From: Bacillota bacterium | Lineage (GTDB): Bacteria > Bacillota > UBA4882 > UBA10575 | Direction of reading: 5' to 3' | NCBI GenBank assembly: GCA_029782135.1 | Contig: JAKOVI010000119.1 | Location: 1 to 63,835, forward strand | Length of the DNA stretch: 63,835 nucleotides | Part shown: piece by piece, positions 10,030 through 18,341 of the stretch | Position numbering within the stretch: position 1 is the first letter of the stretch | How the letters are laid out: every line of letters starts with the position of its first letter | Made by a program: the position numbers and the translations under genes | Notes under the pieces: generated by a model | Seen by the model: only the letters and a program-made list of their open reading frames with translations | Databases searched by the model: none | Told to the model about the DNA's origin: nothing

Positions 10030-11062
10030 TTTGCCCATCCTTCGTCACCAACCGGATACCCACCGCTACCGGACCCTTGATCCGCCAGGTATCCGCGGCG
10101 GCAATCAGTTGCAAGGTTACCGGCGCCGTTTTTGTTTTCAGTTCCTTCACAACCCGGCTCACTTCCTGGAGAGAAAGATTCTCCCCGATGTACTGCCGTT
10201 CAGAGATCATCCCTTGCAGTAAAGCTTTTTTCCGGAGCACCAGTAGGAGATCAAGGACCTGGTTCAGCACCTCATTCTCCGTGGAATACGGGGAAACCTC
10301 GGTCTCGGCCACCACTTCCCCTTTCCGGAAGACCAGGCCGTTTGGGAAATATTCAAAAGCAACGGGGGCCGGGGCAAAAACCTTGGTGTCTTCGGTCACA
10401 ACTAACCGTAATACCCCCGGCTCCGCTTGCGTCGCCAGACTGGCCGCATAGGCTTCCAGGTCGGTAAAGTCGCTCCCTAAGCGGAGAGCCTGATCCGGGT
10501 TTGACGCCTGGCGCGCCCCGCGCTCTAAGGCCAGGCGGTTCGCTTCCGCCAACATCGCTTGGAGCATCCTCACCGTTGCCGCCGGATCCGCCCCCGCTTC
10601 GACAACCACCGCAGCCAGGATTTCCCCCGCCAGGAAGATCACCCGCTCCGTTTCCGGGAGATTAAGGTCCGCCCTTAACAATAACGCTTCGGCGGAATAC
10701 GCCTGCACTTCCTTCCGCAACCGTTCCCGCTCAACCTCGAGGGCAATTTTATTCTCCTTCAGACCCTTTGTCTCTTCGGCTAAATCATCCAGTTGTTGCT
10801 GTTGCCGTACCAGCTCTTGCTGAATGATTTTCATCCGGAACAGCGCGGTCCGTACATCCTGGGAGACGATTGTTAAGAGGAGGAGGGTGGAACCGCTGAT
10901 TAAGATCCCGGTCACCACCGTAATGATCATCGAGGTGTGTTTCGGGCGCAGGCCAAAAAGGGATAGGCGTTTCTTCCCGACTTTCATCCCCACGCGGTCG
11001 CCCAAAAGCGCGATCAGCCCCCCCAGTAATGCGATGATCAGAACCAAGACAATTCCGTACAA
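10010..11062 (-). CDS. DUF3084 membrane-anchored coiled-coil protein
   Basis: 350 residues. Two N-terminal membrane segments (GIVLVLIIALLGGLIALLGD and MIITVVTGILISGSTLLLLTI) surround a conserved basic loop (KVGKKRLSLFGLRPKHTS), followed by a coiled coil (about 90-135) and a C-terminal domain. This is the DUF3084 architecture, known from cyanobacteria and some diderm Bacillota, with no established function. Its place directly behind lptF/G suggests an envelope role, which is inference. The start is TTG at 11062, preceded by GGGGAGCAAA. Confidence 0.85.
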   Translation of the reverse strand: MYGIVLVLIIALLGGLIALLGDRVGMKVGKKRLSLFGLRPKHTSMIITVVTGILISGSTLLLLTIVSQDVRTALFRMKIIQQELVRQQQQLDDLAEETKGLKENKIALEVERERLRKEVQAYSAEALLLRADLNLPETERVIFLAGEILAAVVVEAGADPAATVRMLQAMLAEANRLALERGARQASNPDQALRLGSDFTDLEAYAASLATQAEPGVLRLVVTEDTKVFAPAPVAFEYFPNGLVFRKGEVVAETEVSPYSTENEVLNQVLDLLLVLRKKALLQGMISERQYIGENLSLQEVSRVVKELKTKTAPVTLQLIAAADTWRIKGPVAVGIRLVTKDGQNADPGA

Positions 11063-11073
11063 TTTGCTCCCCC

Positions 11074-12165
11074 TCAGTTAAGATAGAGCGCTTTTTTCAG
11101 AAACAGGTAACCGCCGTACAACCCTAACACGATATTCTGCAACCAGGCTCCAACCCAGGGAGAGGTAAAGCCGGATTGCCCTAAGAAGGTACCCAAGGCC
11201 ATCAACAAATAATAGAAGATCACATTGATCAGACAGATACCAAGCCCGGCCGAGGCGGTCCGCCGCTGTGACTGGAGGGCAAGGGGTGTTCCTAACAGGG
11301 CAAAGATAAAACAGGCAAACGGAAAAGCCGTTTTTAAATGAAGTTGGGACTCCAACTGTCGCCTGGTTTTTGTATTAAGCTCCGTATTCTTCAAATACCA
11401 GCGAAGATCCCACCAACTCATCTCCTCCGGCCGTTGCGTCAGTTTGATAACCTGCGCCGGCGTCTTCTTAAACCCGGTGGGATTATACCCTTCGGTCACC
11501 CGGACCGGTACCATGAAGTCTTCCCGGTAGTAATATATCTCTCCCTCTTTAAAATACCATCCTTCGTCTCCCCATAGTAACTCTTTACTCTTCAGCGTCC
11601 GGACAAGGTTCCCATCCTGGACCTCCTGGATCATGACGTTGATGAACCGTTCCTCGGCCACATGGTATTCTTCGGCGTAAATCAACCGCTGAAAGCCGTT
11701 CTTCCCTTTTTCATTGTAAAAATACTCTTCCACAACCCCTTGCGGCTTATTCTGCGTCAGATAAGTCCGTTCCCGGCGGTAAGCCAGTTTGGCAGCCGGT
11801 GCAATCGTCTCGTTCAAAATAAAACTCGCCACACTGACCAAAAAACCGATCAAGAGTACAGGGGTAGCGATCCGTAAAAAACTAATCCCGCCGGCCTGCA
11901 TGGCAATCGTCTCACTATGGCTGGTCATCCGCCCCAAACCAAGAAGCGTGGCCAGGAGGATCCCGATATAAACCCCAAAGGCCATATTCTCCGGGATCGT
12001 ATAGGCCCACAACTTAAGGACCGACCAGAAATGCACCTGGTATCTTTCTGCCCATTGGATCACATTGACCAAAGAAAAACCCAAGAACATTCCACTAAAG
12101 GCCAGAACGCCAAAGATAAATGGGCCCATTAATTCTTTCAATAAATACCTGGTAATAATTCTCAT
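11074..12165 (-). CDS. LPS export ABC permease, LptF/LptG (YjgP/YjgQ) family
   Basis: Inner-membrane permease of the Lpt machine that extracts LPS for transport to the outer membrane. 363 residues with the family's six membrane segments: three N-terminal (PFIFGVLAFSGMFLGFSLV onwards), a periplasmic jellyroll-like region (about 140-260 with YAEEYHV, GWYFKEGEIYYYRED) and three C-terminal ones. The cytoplasmic coupling stretch LGRMTSHSETIAMQAGGIS is typical. E. coli uses a heterodimer of LptF and LptG. Only one such gene is present here, so a homodimer or a second gene elsewhere is possible. Confidence 0.92.
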   Translation of the reverse strand: MRIITRYLLKELMGPFIFGVLAFSGMFLGFSLVNVIQWAERYQVHFWSVLKLWAYTIPENMAFGVYIGILLATLLGLGRMTSHSETIAMQAGGISFLRIATPVLLIGFLVSVASFILNETIAPAAKLAYRRERTYLTQNKPQGVVEEYFYNEKGKNGFQRLIYAEEYHVAEERFINVMIQEVQDGNLVRTLKSKELLWGDEGWYFKEGEIYYYREDFMVPVRVTEGYNPTGFKKTPAQVIKLTQRPEEMSWWDLRWYLKNTELNTKTRRQLESQLHLKTAFPFACFIFALLGTPLALQSQRRTASAGLGICLINVIFYYLLMALGTFLGQSGFTSPWVGAWLQNIVLGLYGGYLFLKKALYLN

Positions 12166-12181
12166 TACTCAAAGGCTCTCC

Positions 12182-12907
12182 TTACATATTAAAACGGTCA
12201 CCCAGATAAAACTTGCGCGCCATTTCATCGGAGGCGATCGCTTCCGCTTCACCGGAGACCAGAATTTTCCCCGAATACATAATATATGCCCGATCGGTGA
12301 TCGCCAGGGTCTCCCGGACACTGTGGTCGGTGATCAGGACCCCTAACCCCCGTTCTTTCAACTCTCTGACAATATCCTGCAGATCAGCGACGGCAATCGG
12401 ATCCACCCCGGTAAACGGCTCATCCAATAAAATATAACGCGGGTTCTGGGCTAAAGCCCGGGCAATCTCGACCCGCCGCCGTTCACCCCCGGAAAGCATA
12501 TAGCCCTTCTGTTTTTTAACCTTATTCAGTTTAAAGTCGTCAATCAGTTCCTGACAACGTTTGTGCCTCTCCGCAGGATCTTTAATAATTAATTCCAAAA
12601 TCGCCAGGATGTTCTCTTCAACGGTCAGCTTCCGGAAGACGGAGGGTTCTTGTGCTAAATAAGCCACCCCGTAACGGGCCCGCATATGCATTGGATATTT
12701 CGTCACGTCAATCCCGTCGATTTTGATCCATCCCGATAAAGGCCGTTCCAGACCGACAATCATATAGAAAGTCGTCGTCTTCCCGGCGCCGTTCGGACCA
12801 AGCAGGCCGACCACTTCGCCCGGTTCAACCTTGAGGCTGACTTGGTCGACCACCCGCCGTTTATTATACTCTTTAACTAAACCGGAAACTTCAATCGCCA
12901 TCGGCAT
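12182..12907 (-). CDS. lptB: LPS export ABC transporter ATP-binding protein LptB
   Basis: Cytoplasmic ATPase powering LPS extraction with the LptF/G permease. 241 residues: Walker A GPNGAGKTT, Q-loop in AYLAQEPSVFRKLTVEENI, signature LSGGERRRVEIARALA, Walker B ILLDEPFTGVDP and the H-loop in ITDHSVRETL, all matching LptB closely. The start may be 12907 (MPMAIEVSG) or 12901. Both overlap the end of the lptA-like gene, which indicates coupling. Confidence 0.95.
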   Translation of the reverse strand: MPMAIEVSGLVKEYNKRRVVDQVSLKVEPGEVVGLLGPNGAGKTTTFYMIVGLERPLSGWIKIDGIDVTKYPMHMRARYGVAYLAQEPSVFRKLTVEENILAILELIIKDPAERHKRCQELIDDFKLNKVKKQKGYMLSGGERRRVEIARALAQNPRYILLDEPFTGVDPIAVADLQDIVRELKERGLGVLITDHSVRETLAITDRAYIMYSGKILVSGEAEAIASDEMARKFYLGDRFNM

Positions 12908-13670
12908 TCACCACCGTCTCCCGGGAAACCCGCATCTTGGTTGGCCCTTCAGCCTTTGCTTTCCCCGTTGTGAAGTTATAAATAATAACTGTCTCTTGCG
13001 CTCCTTGCAACCAACCTTCCGCCCAGCGGAGCTGGGGAGAACCGATCAGCGTAATCACCTGGTTAGTTTGGTCGTATTCGATGCGTTCCGCTTCCCCGGC
13101 GACCTCCGGATGCTCAAAACTTAACCCGCCACGCGCCGTAAAAAGACCCTCCCGCAGGTTACCATCCAACTGTTGTCCATTCAAACTCAAATCGTCGTAA
13201 AAGAGCGTAAATCCTCCGCGTACTTGCACAGTCTCTTCTGCTTCCCGGTAACGGAGAGTTCCACTACAGACCAGCGAAGCATGGCCGGTCGTTGCGACCA
13301 AACGGCCGCCGGCCGGCAACTCCACCTGCTCACCGGTGATTACCAACCGCTCGCCGGTCACCTCCAACCCGGCTTCTTCCTGTACAAGCTTCACCCGTTG
13401 CTTGGCAGTCAATGACTGTTCTCCCTGGTCGTAAATGATCGTCGCCGCCGTCAACTGCATCGCCGGTGAAGAAACCGACACCCGGACCGGCTTTTCCGGT
13501 TGCCCCCGGTAAACACATACTCCGGTTTTCAAATCAACCTCGGTTAAACCTTCCGCCGGTACGATCACTTCAAAGTCATTAATCGACAAGGCGACGGCGG
13601 CTTCCGGCATCCTAAAACCCAAAACAAGCACCGATGATAAGAAGAGTAACAAAAAATACTTAATCCGCAT
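12891..13670 (-). CDS. lptA: LptA/OstA-like periplasmic LPS transport protein
   Basis: 259 residues with a Sec signal peptide (IKYFLLLFLSSVLVLGF, cleavage near AVA-LS) and an OstA/LptA-type beta-jellyroll repeat (IIYDQGEQSLTAKQRVKLVQ; LRYREAEETVQVRGG; IEYDQTNQVITLIGSPQLRW). LptA forms the periplasmic bridge between LptC and LptD. At 259 residues it is longer than E. coli LptA (185), with more repeats. It lies between lptC and lptB, as in other Lpt operons. AAAGGAG precedes the ATG. Confidence 0.86.
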   Translation of the reverse strand: MRIKYFLLLFLSSVLVLGFRMPEAAVALSINDFEVIVPAEGLTEVDLKTGVCVYRGQPEKPVRVSVSSPAMQLTAATIIYDQGEQSLTAKQRVKLVQEEAGLEVTGERLVITGEQVELPAGGRLVATTGHASLVCSGTLRYREAEETVQVRGGFTLFYDDLSLNGQQLDGNLREGLFTARGGLSFEHPEVAGEAERIEYDQTNQVITLIGSPQLRWAEGWLQGAQETVIIYNFTTGKAKAEGPTKMRVSRETVVNADGD

Positions 13671-13702
13671 AGGCTGCTCCTTTTACTTAATAGCATTTTA
13701 AA

Positions 13703-14263
13703 CTATTTAAAAGTCCAGCGCGACTCCCCGGGAACCAGCAGATCGCCTTTTTCCGGCTTAAACCTGAACTCCGTCGCATTAACTGTAAAGTTCTCTTTCT
13801 CCACTACCAGATTTTTACCGGAGATCTCCTCCCCGCTGCGGGCATCCCACCCCAATTCATCAGCCTGCATCGTCAGATCTTCTCCGGTCAGCGTAACATC
13901 CGGTTCAAGCAGGAGCCAGTTAAAGTCCTTCCCCATCTTCCCGGTCGGCGCTTCGATCAAATACTGCTCCCCTTGCGCAGTATAGTACGTTCCTTTTATC
14001 CCGAACAGCCGGTGGTAGTCAGCCTCTTCAATCATTTTCTCCACGGTCAGCCGCCAATTGAGCCGGTTCGTCTGATCAACCAGTGAAATTTCTACCCCTT
14101 TTAACTGAGGTATCTCTTGGACGGTGATCTCTTCCTCCTGCACGAGGGGTAATAACTCAATTGGCCTACTTTTGGGTTTAAAGTTCAGGAAAAACATCAG
14201 TAATAGGACGGCAAGGATGAGGGCCGGGCTAATATAGATAACCGGTTTAAGCTTTAACCTCAT
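13703..14263 (-). CDS. lptC: LPS export ABC transporter periplasmic protein LptC
   Basis: 186 residues, one N-terminal membrane anchor (VIYISPALILAVLLLMFFLNF) and a periplasmic jellyroll domain. LptC receives LPS from the inner-membrane LptBFG complex and passes it to LptA. Features such as GVEISLVDQTNRLNWRLTVE and the C-terminal VNATEFRFKPEKGDLLVPG fit LptC/YrbK. It is the first gene of the lptC-lptA-lptB-lptF/G run. GAGAGGAAAA lies before the ATG. Confidence 0.88.
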   Translation of the reverse strand: MRLKLKPVIYISPALILAVLLLMFFLNFKPKSRPIELLPLVQEEEITVQEIPQLKGVEISLVDQTNRLNWRLTVEKMIEEADYHRLFGIKGTYYTAQGEQYLIEAPTGKMGKDFNWLLLEPDVTLTGEDLTMQADELGWDARSGEEISGKNLVVEKENFTVNATEFRFKPEKGDLLVPGESRWTFK

Positions 14264-14345
14264 TTTTTCCTCTCCTTGTCTCGCTTTCTCCCACCTGTTA
14301 CATATCGTTAGTTATTCGCGATCTTCCCGCTTAAACCTTCTATCA

Positions 14346-15164
14346 TCACTTACCAAAACTGGTAAGATCCTTAATCGCAACCACCGAGATGCCATGCTTT
14401 TCCGCCCCATCCAGGAACTTCTCTTTATCCAGGATGAAGGTGGCACCGGCCTCTACCCCCAAAACCCGGGCTTGACTGGTGATTAATGCCTCGAGGGTTG
14501 TCAACCCCACCGTTGGCAGATCAAACCTCAGATCTTGCTGCGGTTTAGCTACTTTAACCACCACGTTTCCGGGACCGCCATGCTTACCGGCGCGCAAAAT
14601 GGTCTGATCCGTTCCTTCAACCGCCTCGACTGCCAAGATCATCCCATTCTTCACAGCCACGCTTTGGCCGATATCCAAGCCGCCAATCTCTTTGGCCATC
14701 CGAAACCCGAACTTTAGATCCTGTTTTTCCTGTTCATTCAGGGCCGGACCCGCCAGAAGGCCTTCTTGCGGAATGAGATGCGTTAAGAACCTGGTCTGGG
14801 TCTCAATCTCAATCCCGTGCTCTTCAAAGTAACGGACGACCGCCAATTGCAACGCATCATCATTCTTCTCTTCCAATTGCGTGAAAAGGTTCATCAGTTC
14901 CTGATCCAGGCCTTTACCGGAAAACAATGCTTCCTTCCCGACCCGGCCGGCCAGCACCAACCGGTCGACTTGATGCTCTTGCAAAAACCGGCGAACAGCA
15001 GCCAATTGACCCAAAGCTTCCTCCCCGGCCGAAAAACCCTCTTTCCGGAAAAGCTCCGCATTCCCGGCCAGGCAGAGAATGACCGGCTCAATGCCCTCAT
15101 TTCTCATTCCTCTTGCCACTTCAAACGGAAGTAATCCTTGTCCTGCCAAAATTCCCCAACTCAT
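14346..15164 (-). CDS. lpxI: UDP-2,3-diacylglucosamine pyrophosphatase LpxI
   Basis: Hydrolyses UDP-2,3-diacylglucosamine to lipid X and UMP in lipid A synthesis. It is the DUF1009-type alternative to LpxH. 272 residues from the ATG at 15164. The N-terminal LpxI domain starts GILAGQGLLPFEVARGMRN and contains LVLAGRVGKEALF. The C-terminal domain contains DIGQSVAVKNGMILAVEAVE, AGKHGGPGNVVVKVAKPQQD and FDLPTVGLTTLE, all LpxI signatures. GGGGGAAA lies at normal distance before this ATG. The frame's upstream extension to 15227 is not supported. A terminator at 15353-15383 separates it from lpxA, so it probably has its own promoter. Confidence 0.93.
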   Translation of the reverse strand: MSWGILAGQGLLPFEVARGMRNEGIEPVILCLAGNAELFRKEGFSAGEEALGQLAAVRRFLQEHQVDRLVLAGRVGKEALFSGKGLDQELMNLFTQLEEKNDDALQLAVVRYFEEHGIEIETQTRFLTHLIPQEGLLAGPALNEQEKQDLKFGFRMAKEIGGLDIGQSVAVKNGMILAVEAVEGTDQTILRAGKHGGPGNVVVKVAKPQQDLRFDLPTVGLTTLEALITSQARVLGVEAGATFILDKEKFLDGAEKHGISVVAIKDLTSFGK

Positions 15165-15352
15165 GCAATTTCCCCCATTCATGTAGTATAAGTATATCCA
15201 ACCGGACTCAGGCTTTTTAAACAGCATTCTTAGAAAAATCCAGTGAAATCTTAAGCTTTTTTAACCGGCCCGGTTGGGATGTTGTTTGGTAAGCGACTTT
15301 GAACTTCTTCATCAGCATTCTTGGCGAAATACTGGCGAAAAGCGGATCTTGA

Positions 15353-15383
15353 TCGAAAAAGACTAGACTCCCCGTCTAGTCTT
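15353..15383 (-). terminator. Terminator between lpxA and lpxI
   Basis: Read on the minus strand, AAGACTAGAC (15383-15374) pairs with GTCTAGTCTT (15368-15359) across a GGGGA loop and is followed by TTT. It ends the lpxC-fabZ-lpxA transcript. Confidence 0.8.
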
Positions 15384-15408
15384 CCCGTCATCTTCTCCTT
15401 CTACTTCT

Positions 15409-16215
15409 TTAGCGGCAGATACCCCGTTCCGCATTGCGGAGAAAACGGATAAAGTGGTCAATCTCCTCCGTCCCATGCAGTTCATGTTCCATTCTCTCAA
15501 TCGCCTGTTCGATCGTGAGGTTTGAACGGTAAAGAATCCGGTAAGCTTTCTTGATCTCATCACGGATTTCCGGGGAGATCCCGCTACGCCGTAGACCGAC
15601 GATGTTGATCCCGGCTACCCGGGCCGGATTCCCGTCGGCGATAATAAAGGGCGGCACATCCTTCACAGTTTTGCTGCAAGCACCGATCATGGCCAGCTTG
15701 CCAACCTTCGTAAACTGGTGGATCCCGCATAACCCGCCAATGACCGCCCGGTCTTCCACGGTGACGTGGCCGGCTAAAGCGGAACAGTTGGCGATGACAA
15801 CATTGTTCCCGACCTGACAATCATGGGCCACATGTGAATAGGCCATAAAGAGATTGTTATTGCCAATTCTTGTTTCGCCGCCTCCACCCTCGGTTCCGCG
15901 GTGGACCGTCACGTTTTCCCGGAAGGTATTCCCATCGCCAATGAAGAGAAAACTCTTTTCGCCTTTAAACTTCAGGTCCTGCGGCTCTCCGCCGATCGAA
16001 GCGCCATGATAAAACTTGTTGTTCGCGCCAATCTTCGTCCATCCTTCAATCACAACATGGGGCCCCACAATACAACCGTCGCCTAACTCCACATTTTCAC
16101 CGATGATTGCATATGGTCCAATCACGACGTTTTTGCCCAATTGAGCACCGGAATGAACAATTGCCGTTTCATGAATTTCTCTTAACGGAAGAACTTTATT
16201 CTCTACTATTTTCAT
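15409..16215 (-). CDS. lpxA: Acyl-ACP--UDP-N-acetylglucosamine O-acyltransferase LpxA
   Basis: First step of lipid A synthesis: 3-O-acylation of UDP-GlcNAc by acyl-ACP. 268 residues. The N-terminal two-thirds form a left-handed beta helix of hexapeptide repeats (IHETAIVHSGAQLGKNVVIG, then ELGDGCIVGPHVVI). The catalytic His lies in MAYSHVAHDCQVGNN. The C-terminal helical part follows GLRRSGISPE, as in LpxA. It is preceded by fabZ and lpxC on the same strand. GAGGAGG is present before the ATG. Confidence 0.97.
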   Translation of the reverse strand: MKIVENKVLPLREIHETAIVHSGAQLGKNVVIGPYAIIGENVELGDGCIVGPHVVIEGWTKIGANNKFYHGASIGGEPQDLKFKGEKSFLFIGDGNTFRENVTVHRGTEGGGGETRIGNNNLFMAYSHVAHDCQVGNNVVIANCSALAGHVTVEDRAVIGGLCGIHQFTKVGKLAMIGACSKTVKDVPPFIIADGNPARVAGINIVGLRRSGISPEIRDEIKKAYRILYRSNLTIEQAIERMEHELHGTEEIDHFIRFLRNAERGICR

Positions 16216-16267
16216 TTAGGGGCCTCCTCACTAACCTCAATTCTTAGCTTTATGTTATACTATAGAT

Positions 16268-16687
16268 TTAAGCTAAAACAAACATCAGTTCAGCCTCGGC
16301 TGCTACTTTTCCGTCGACCAATGCTTCGCCTTTGGCGCGACAAACATTTCCTTTGACCCGTAACAGTTCAACTTCCAGTTGAAGCTGATCGCCGGGGACC
16401 ACCGGACGCCGGAAACGCGCTTTATCGATACCGGTGAAAAAGGGAATTTTCCCCCGGTGCTCCTCCTCAACCAGCAAGGCCAAACCGGCGGCCTGGGCCA
16501 TGCTCTCAATAATTAAAACGCCGGGCATCACCGGGCGTTCCGGAAAATGTCCGTTAAAATATTCTTCACTGTTCGTCACATTCTTCAGTGCAGTGATCCT
16601 TTTCCGCGGCTCCAATGATAAAACACGGTCGACCAACAGAAAAGGATACCGGTGCGGCAGCAATTCTTTAATCTGGTTGATCTCCAT
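16268..16687 (-). CDS. fabZ: 3-hydroxyacyl-ACP dehydratase FabZ
   Basis: Dehydrates 3-hydroxyacyl-ACP in fatty acid elongation and competes with LpxA for this substrate. 139 residues. The hotdog fold carries the catalytic His in [15 protein letters not shown] and the Glu in [16 protein letters not shown]. The N-terminus [15 protein letters not shown] is typical. GGGGGATT lies before the ATG. It sits 12 bp downstream of lpxC and upstream of lpxA, the usual arrangement. Confidence 0.97.
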   Translation of the reverse strand: MEINQIKELLPHRYPFLLVDRVLSLEPRKRITALKNVTNSEEYFNGHFPERPVMPGVLIIESMAQAAGLALLVEEEHRGKIPFFTGIDKARFRRPVVPGDQLQLEVELLRVKGNVCRAKGEALVDGKVAAEAELMFVLA

Positions 16688-16699
16688 CTAGAATCCCCC

Positions 16700-17536
16700 T
16701 TATACCAGTTGGTTTTCCAGCTTCAAAGCCAACTCCAGATCGAGCTTATGCCCGGAACGCAGGCCAATGATTTCTCCCTCGATCGGACCGAGTAAATACA
16801 GATCGCCGAGGAGATCGAGAATTTTATGGCGGACGATTTCATCCTCAAAGCGCAAAGGATTAAGATAACTATCCTCGCCGACCACTACCGCGATATCCAT
16901 ATTTCCGCCTAAAGCCAGTCCTTGTTTGCGAAGTGCTTCCAGTTCGCGGTAGAATGCTATTGTCCGCGCGGGGGCGATCTCTTTCTGGAAAACCTCCGGC
17001 GTAATCACATACTGGGCAAACTGGTTACCTGTCACTTTATGGTCGGAGGTAAAATAGTAACTAAGCCGTAATCCCTTCCCCGGTAAGGCAATCAAGTACG
17101 AATGAGGTTCACGTTCATCAATGACGGCCACCGGTGCGGTAATCTTCCGCACTTTACGGGGTTTTTCTTGCGTAACCAGTCCCGCTTCCAGAATCTTCTT
17201 CATAAAAAACTGGGCACTCCCGTCGCCCAACGGCAATTCCGGTCCATCAACCTCCACGAGGAGGTTGTCCACTTGGAGCGCATGTAACGCTGCCATTAAA
17301 TGTTCAATCGTTTGGATCCGCCATCCATCCGCCCCGATTGCCATACTTCGAAGGGTATCTACAACATTGGCTGGTGTGGCCTTTAAGACCGGCTTCCCGG
17401 GAAGATCCGACCGTGCAAACAACACTCCGGTATCAACCGGTTGCGGAATTAAATTCACCGCTACATCTTTTCCACAATGAAGGGCTTGACCGTTGAACGA
17501 TATTCTATTCTTCAATGTTTGCTGAAAACCTTTCAA
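16700..17536 (-). CDS. lpxC: UDP-3-O-acyl-N-acetylglucosamine deacetylase LpxC
   Basis: Zinc amidase, the committed step of lipid A synthesis. 278 residues (E. coli 305). The N-terminal domain begins QQTLKNRISFNGQALHCGK. Zinc ligands are His in IQTIEHLMAALHAL and the HxxxD pair in VRHKILDLLGDLYLLG. The catalytic Glu region is DGPELPLGDGSAQFF. The start is TTG at 17536 with GGAGG seven bases upstream; the nearby ATG is out of frame. It heads lpxC-fabZ-lpxA. Confidence 0.95.
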   Translation of the reverse strand: MKGFQQTLKNRISFNGQALHCGKDVAVNLIPQPVDTGVLFARSDLPGKPVLKATPANVVDTLRSMAIGADGWRIQTIEHLMAALHALQVDNLLVEVDGPELPLGDGSAQFFMKKILEAGLVTQEKPRKVRKITAPVAVIDEREPHSYLIALPGKGLRLSYYFTSDHKVTGNQFAQYVITPEVFQKEIAPARTIAFYRELEALRKQGLALGGNMDIAVVVGEDSYLNPLRFEDEIVRHKILDLLGDLYLLGPIEGEIIGLRSGHKLDLELALKLENQLV

Positions 17537-17588
17537 ACATACACCTCCGACACAAAAAATTTATCTTCAATAGTATACCATGATTCGC

Positions 17589-18341
17589 TCAGGTTTTTAA
17601 TAGTTTTTTGTATTTTTCACCAACTTCGGAGCGGGGTGTCGTAAGGACCTTATCCGGGGTTCCTTCCTCCACGATCTCGCCCTCATTCATCAGGAGAATC
17701 CGGTCAGCCGCCCGGTATGCAAAACCAACCTCGTGGGTGACCACCAACATGGCGGTGTCTTTACTTTTCACCAACTCCTCCATAATCTCCAGGACTTCGC
17801 CGACTAAAATCGGGTCCAGCGCCGCCGTCGGTTCGTCCCAAAGCATTAAACGGGGTTCCAAGACCAGCGCCCGGGCGATCCCCACCCTTTGCTGCTCCCC
17901 ACCGCTTAGTTCTTCGGGATGATTCAAGGCGCGTGCCCTTAAACCAACACGGGTCAAGGCCTTGATCCCCTTTTCTTCCGCTTCTTCCGCGGGAACTCCG
18001 GCCAGCCGGAGGGCGAAGATCACATTTTCGAGCACATTTAACCGGCGAACCAGGTTGAACTGTTGAAAGACAAAGCCGATCTTCCGGCGGACCGCCGCCA
18101 ATTGCGGGGCCGCCAAACCGGTAACCTCCTCACCTTCAAAGAAGATCCGGCCGCCATCCGGTTCCGTCAAGCGGTTGATACAACGGATTAAGGTTGATTT
18201 CCCACAACCGCTTGGTCCCATTATAATTATCGTCTCTTCGGGAAAAAGGTTAAGGTTTATTCCCTTTAAGACTTCCCTTTTTTTGTATTTTTTCCGTAAG
18301 CCTTCAATTTTTAGCAAAGGCACCCGTGCTTCCACGCTCAT
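17589..18341 (-). CDS. ABC transporter ATP-binding protein (GlnQ-type), partner of an 826-aa membrane protein
   Basis: 250 residues with Walker A GPSGCGKST (42-50), Q-loop in GFVFQQFNLVRRLNVLENV, signature LSGGEQQRVGIARALV, Walker B MLWDEPTAALDP and the H-loop in VVTHEVGFAYRAADRI. By sequence it resembles polar-amino-acid importer ATPases (GlnQ/HisP). No amino-acid permease or binding protein lies nearby. Its ATG overlaps the stop of the 826-residue membrane-protein gene in an ATGA, so the two are translationally coupled and probably form one complex. It lies between the lpxC operon and envelope polysaccharide genes, hinting at an envelope role, which is inferred. Confidence 0.9.
   Translation of the reverse strand: MSVEARVPLLKIEGLRKKYKKREVLKGINLNLFPEETIIIMGPSGCGKSTLIRCINRLTEPDGGRIFFEGEEVTGLAAPQLAAVRRKIGFVFQQFNLVRRLNVLENVIFALRLAGVPAEEAEEKGIKALTRVGLRARALNHPEELSGGEQQRVGIARALVLEPRLMLWDEPTAALDPILVGEVLEIMEELVKSKDTAMLVVTHEVGFAYRAADRILLMNEGEIVEEGTPDKVLTTPRSEVGEKYKKLLKT

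Noticed and set aside
17589-18341. Naming the ATPase as glutamine importer GlnQ
   Set aside because: The signature fits that class, but there is no amino-acid permease or binding protein, and the gene is coupled to the 826-residue membrane protein.
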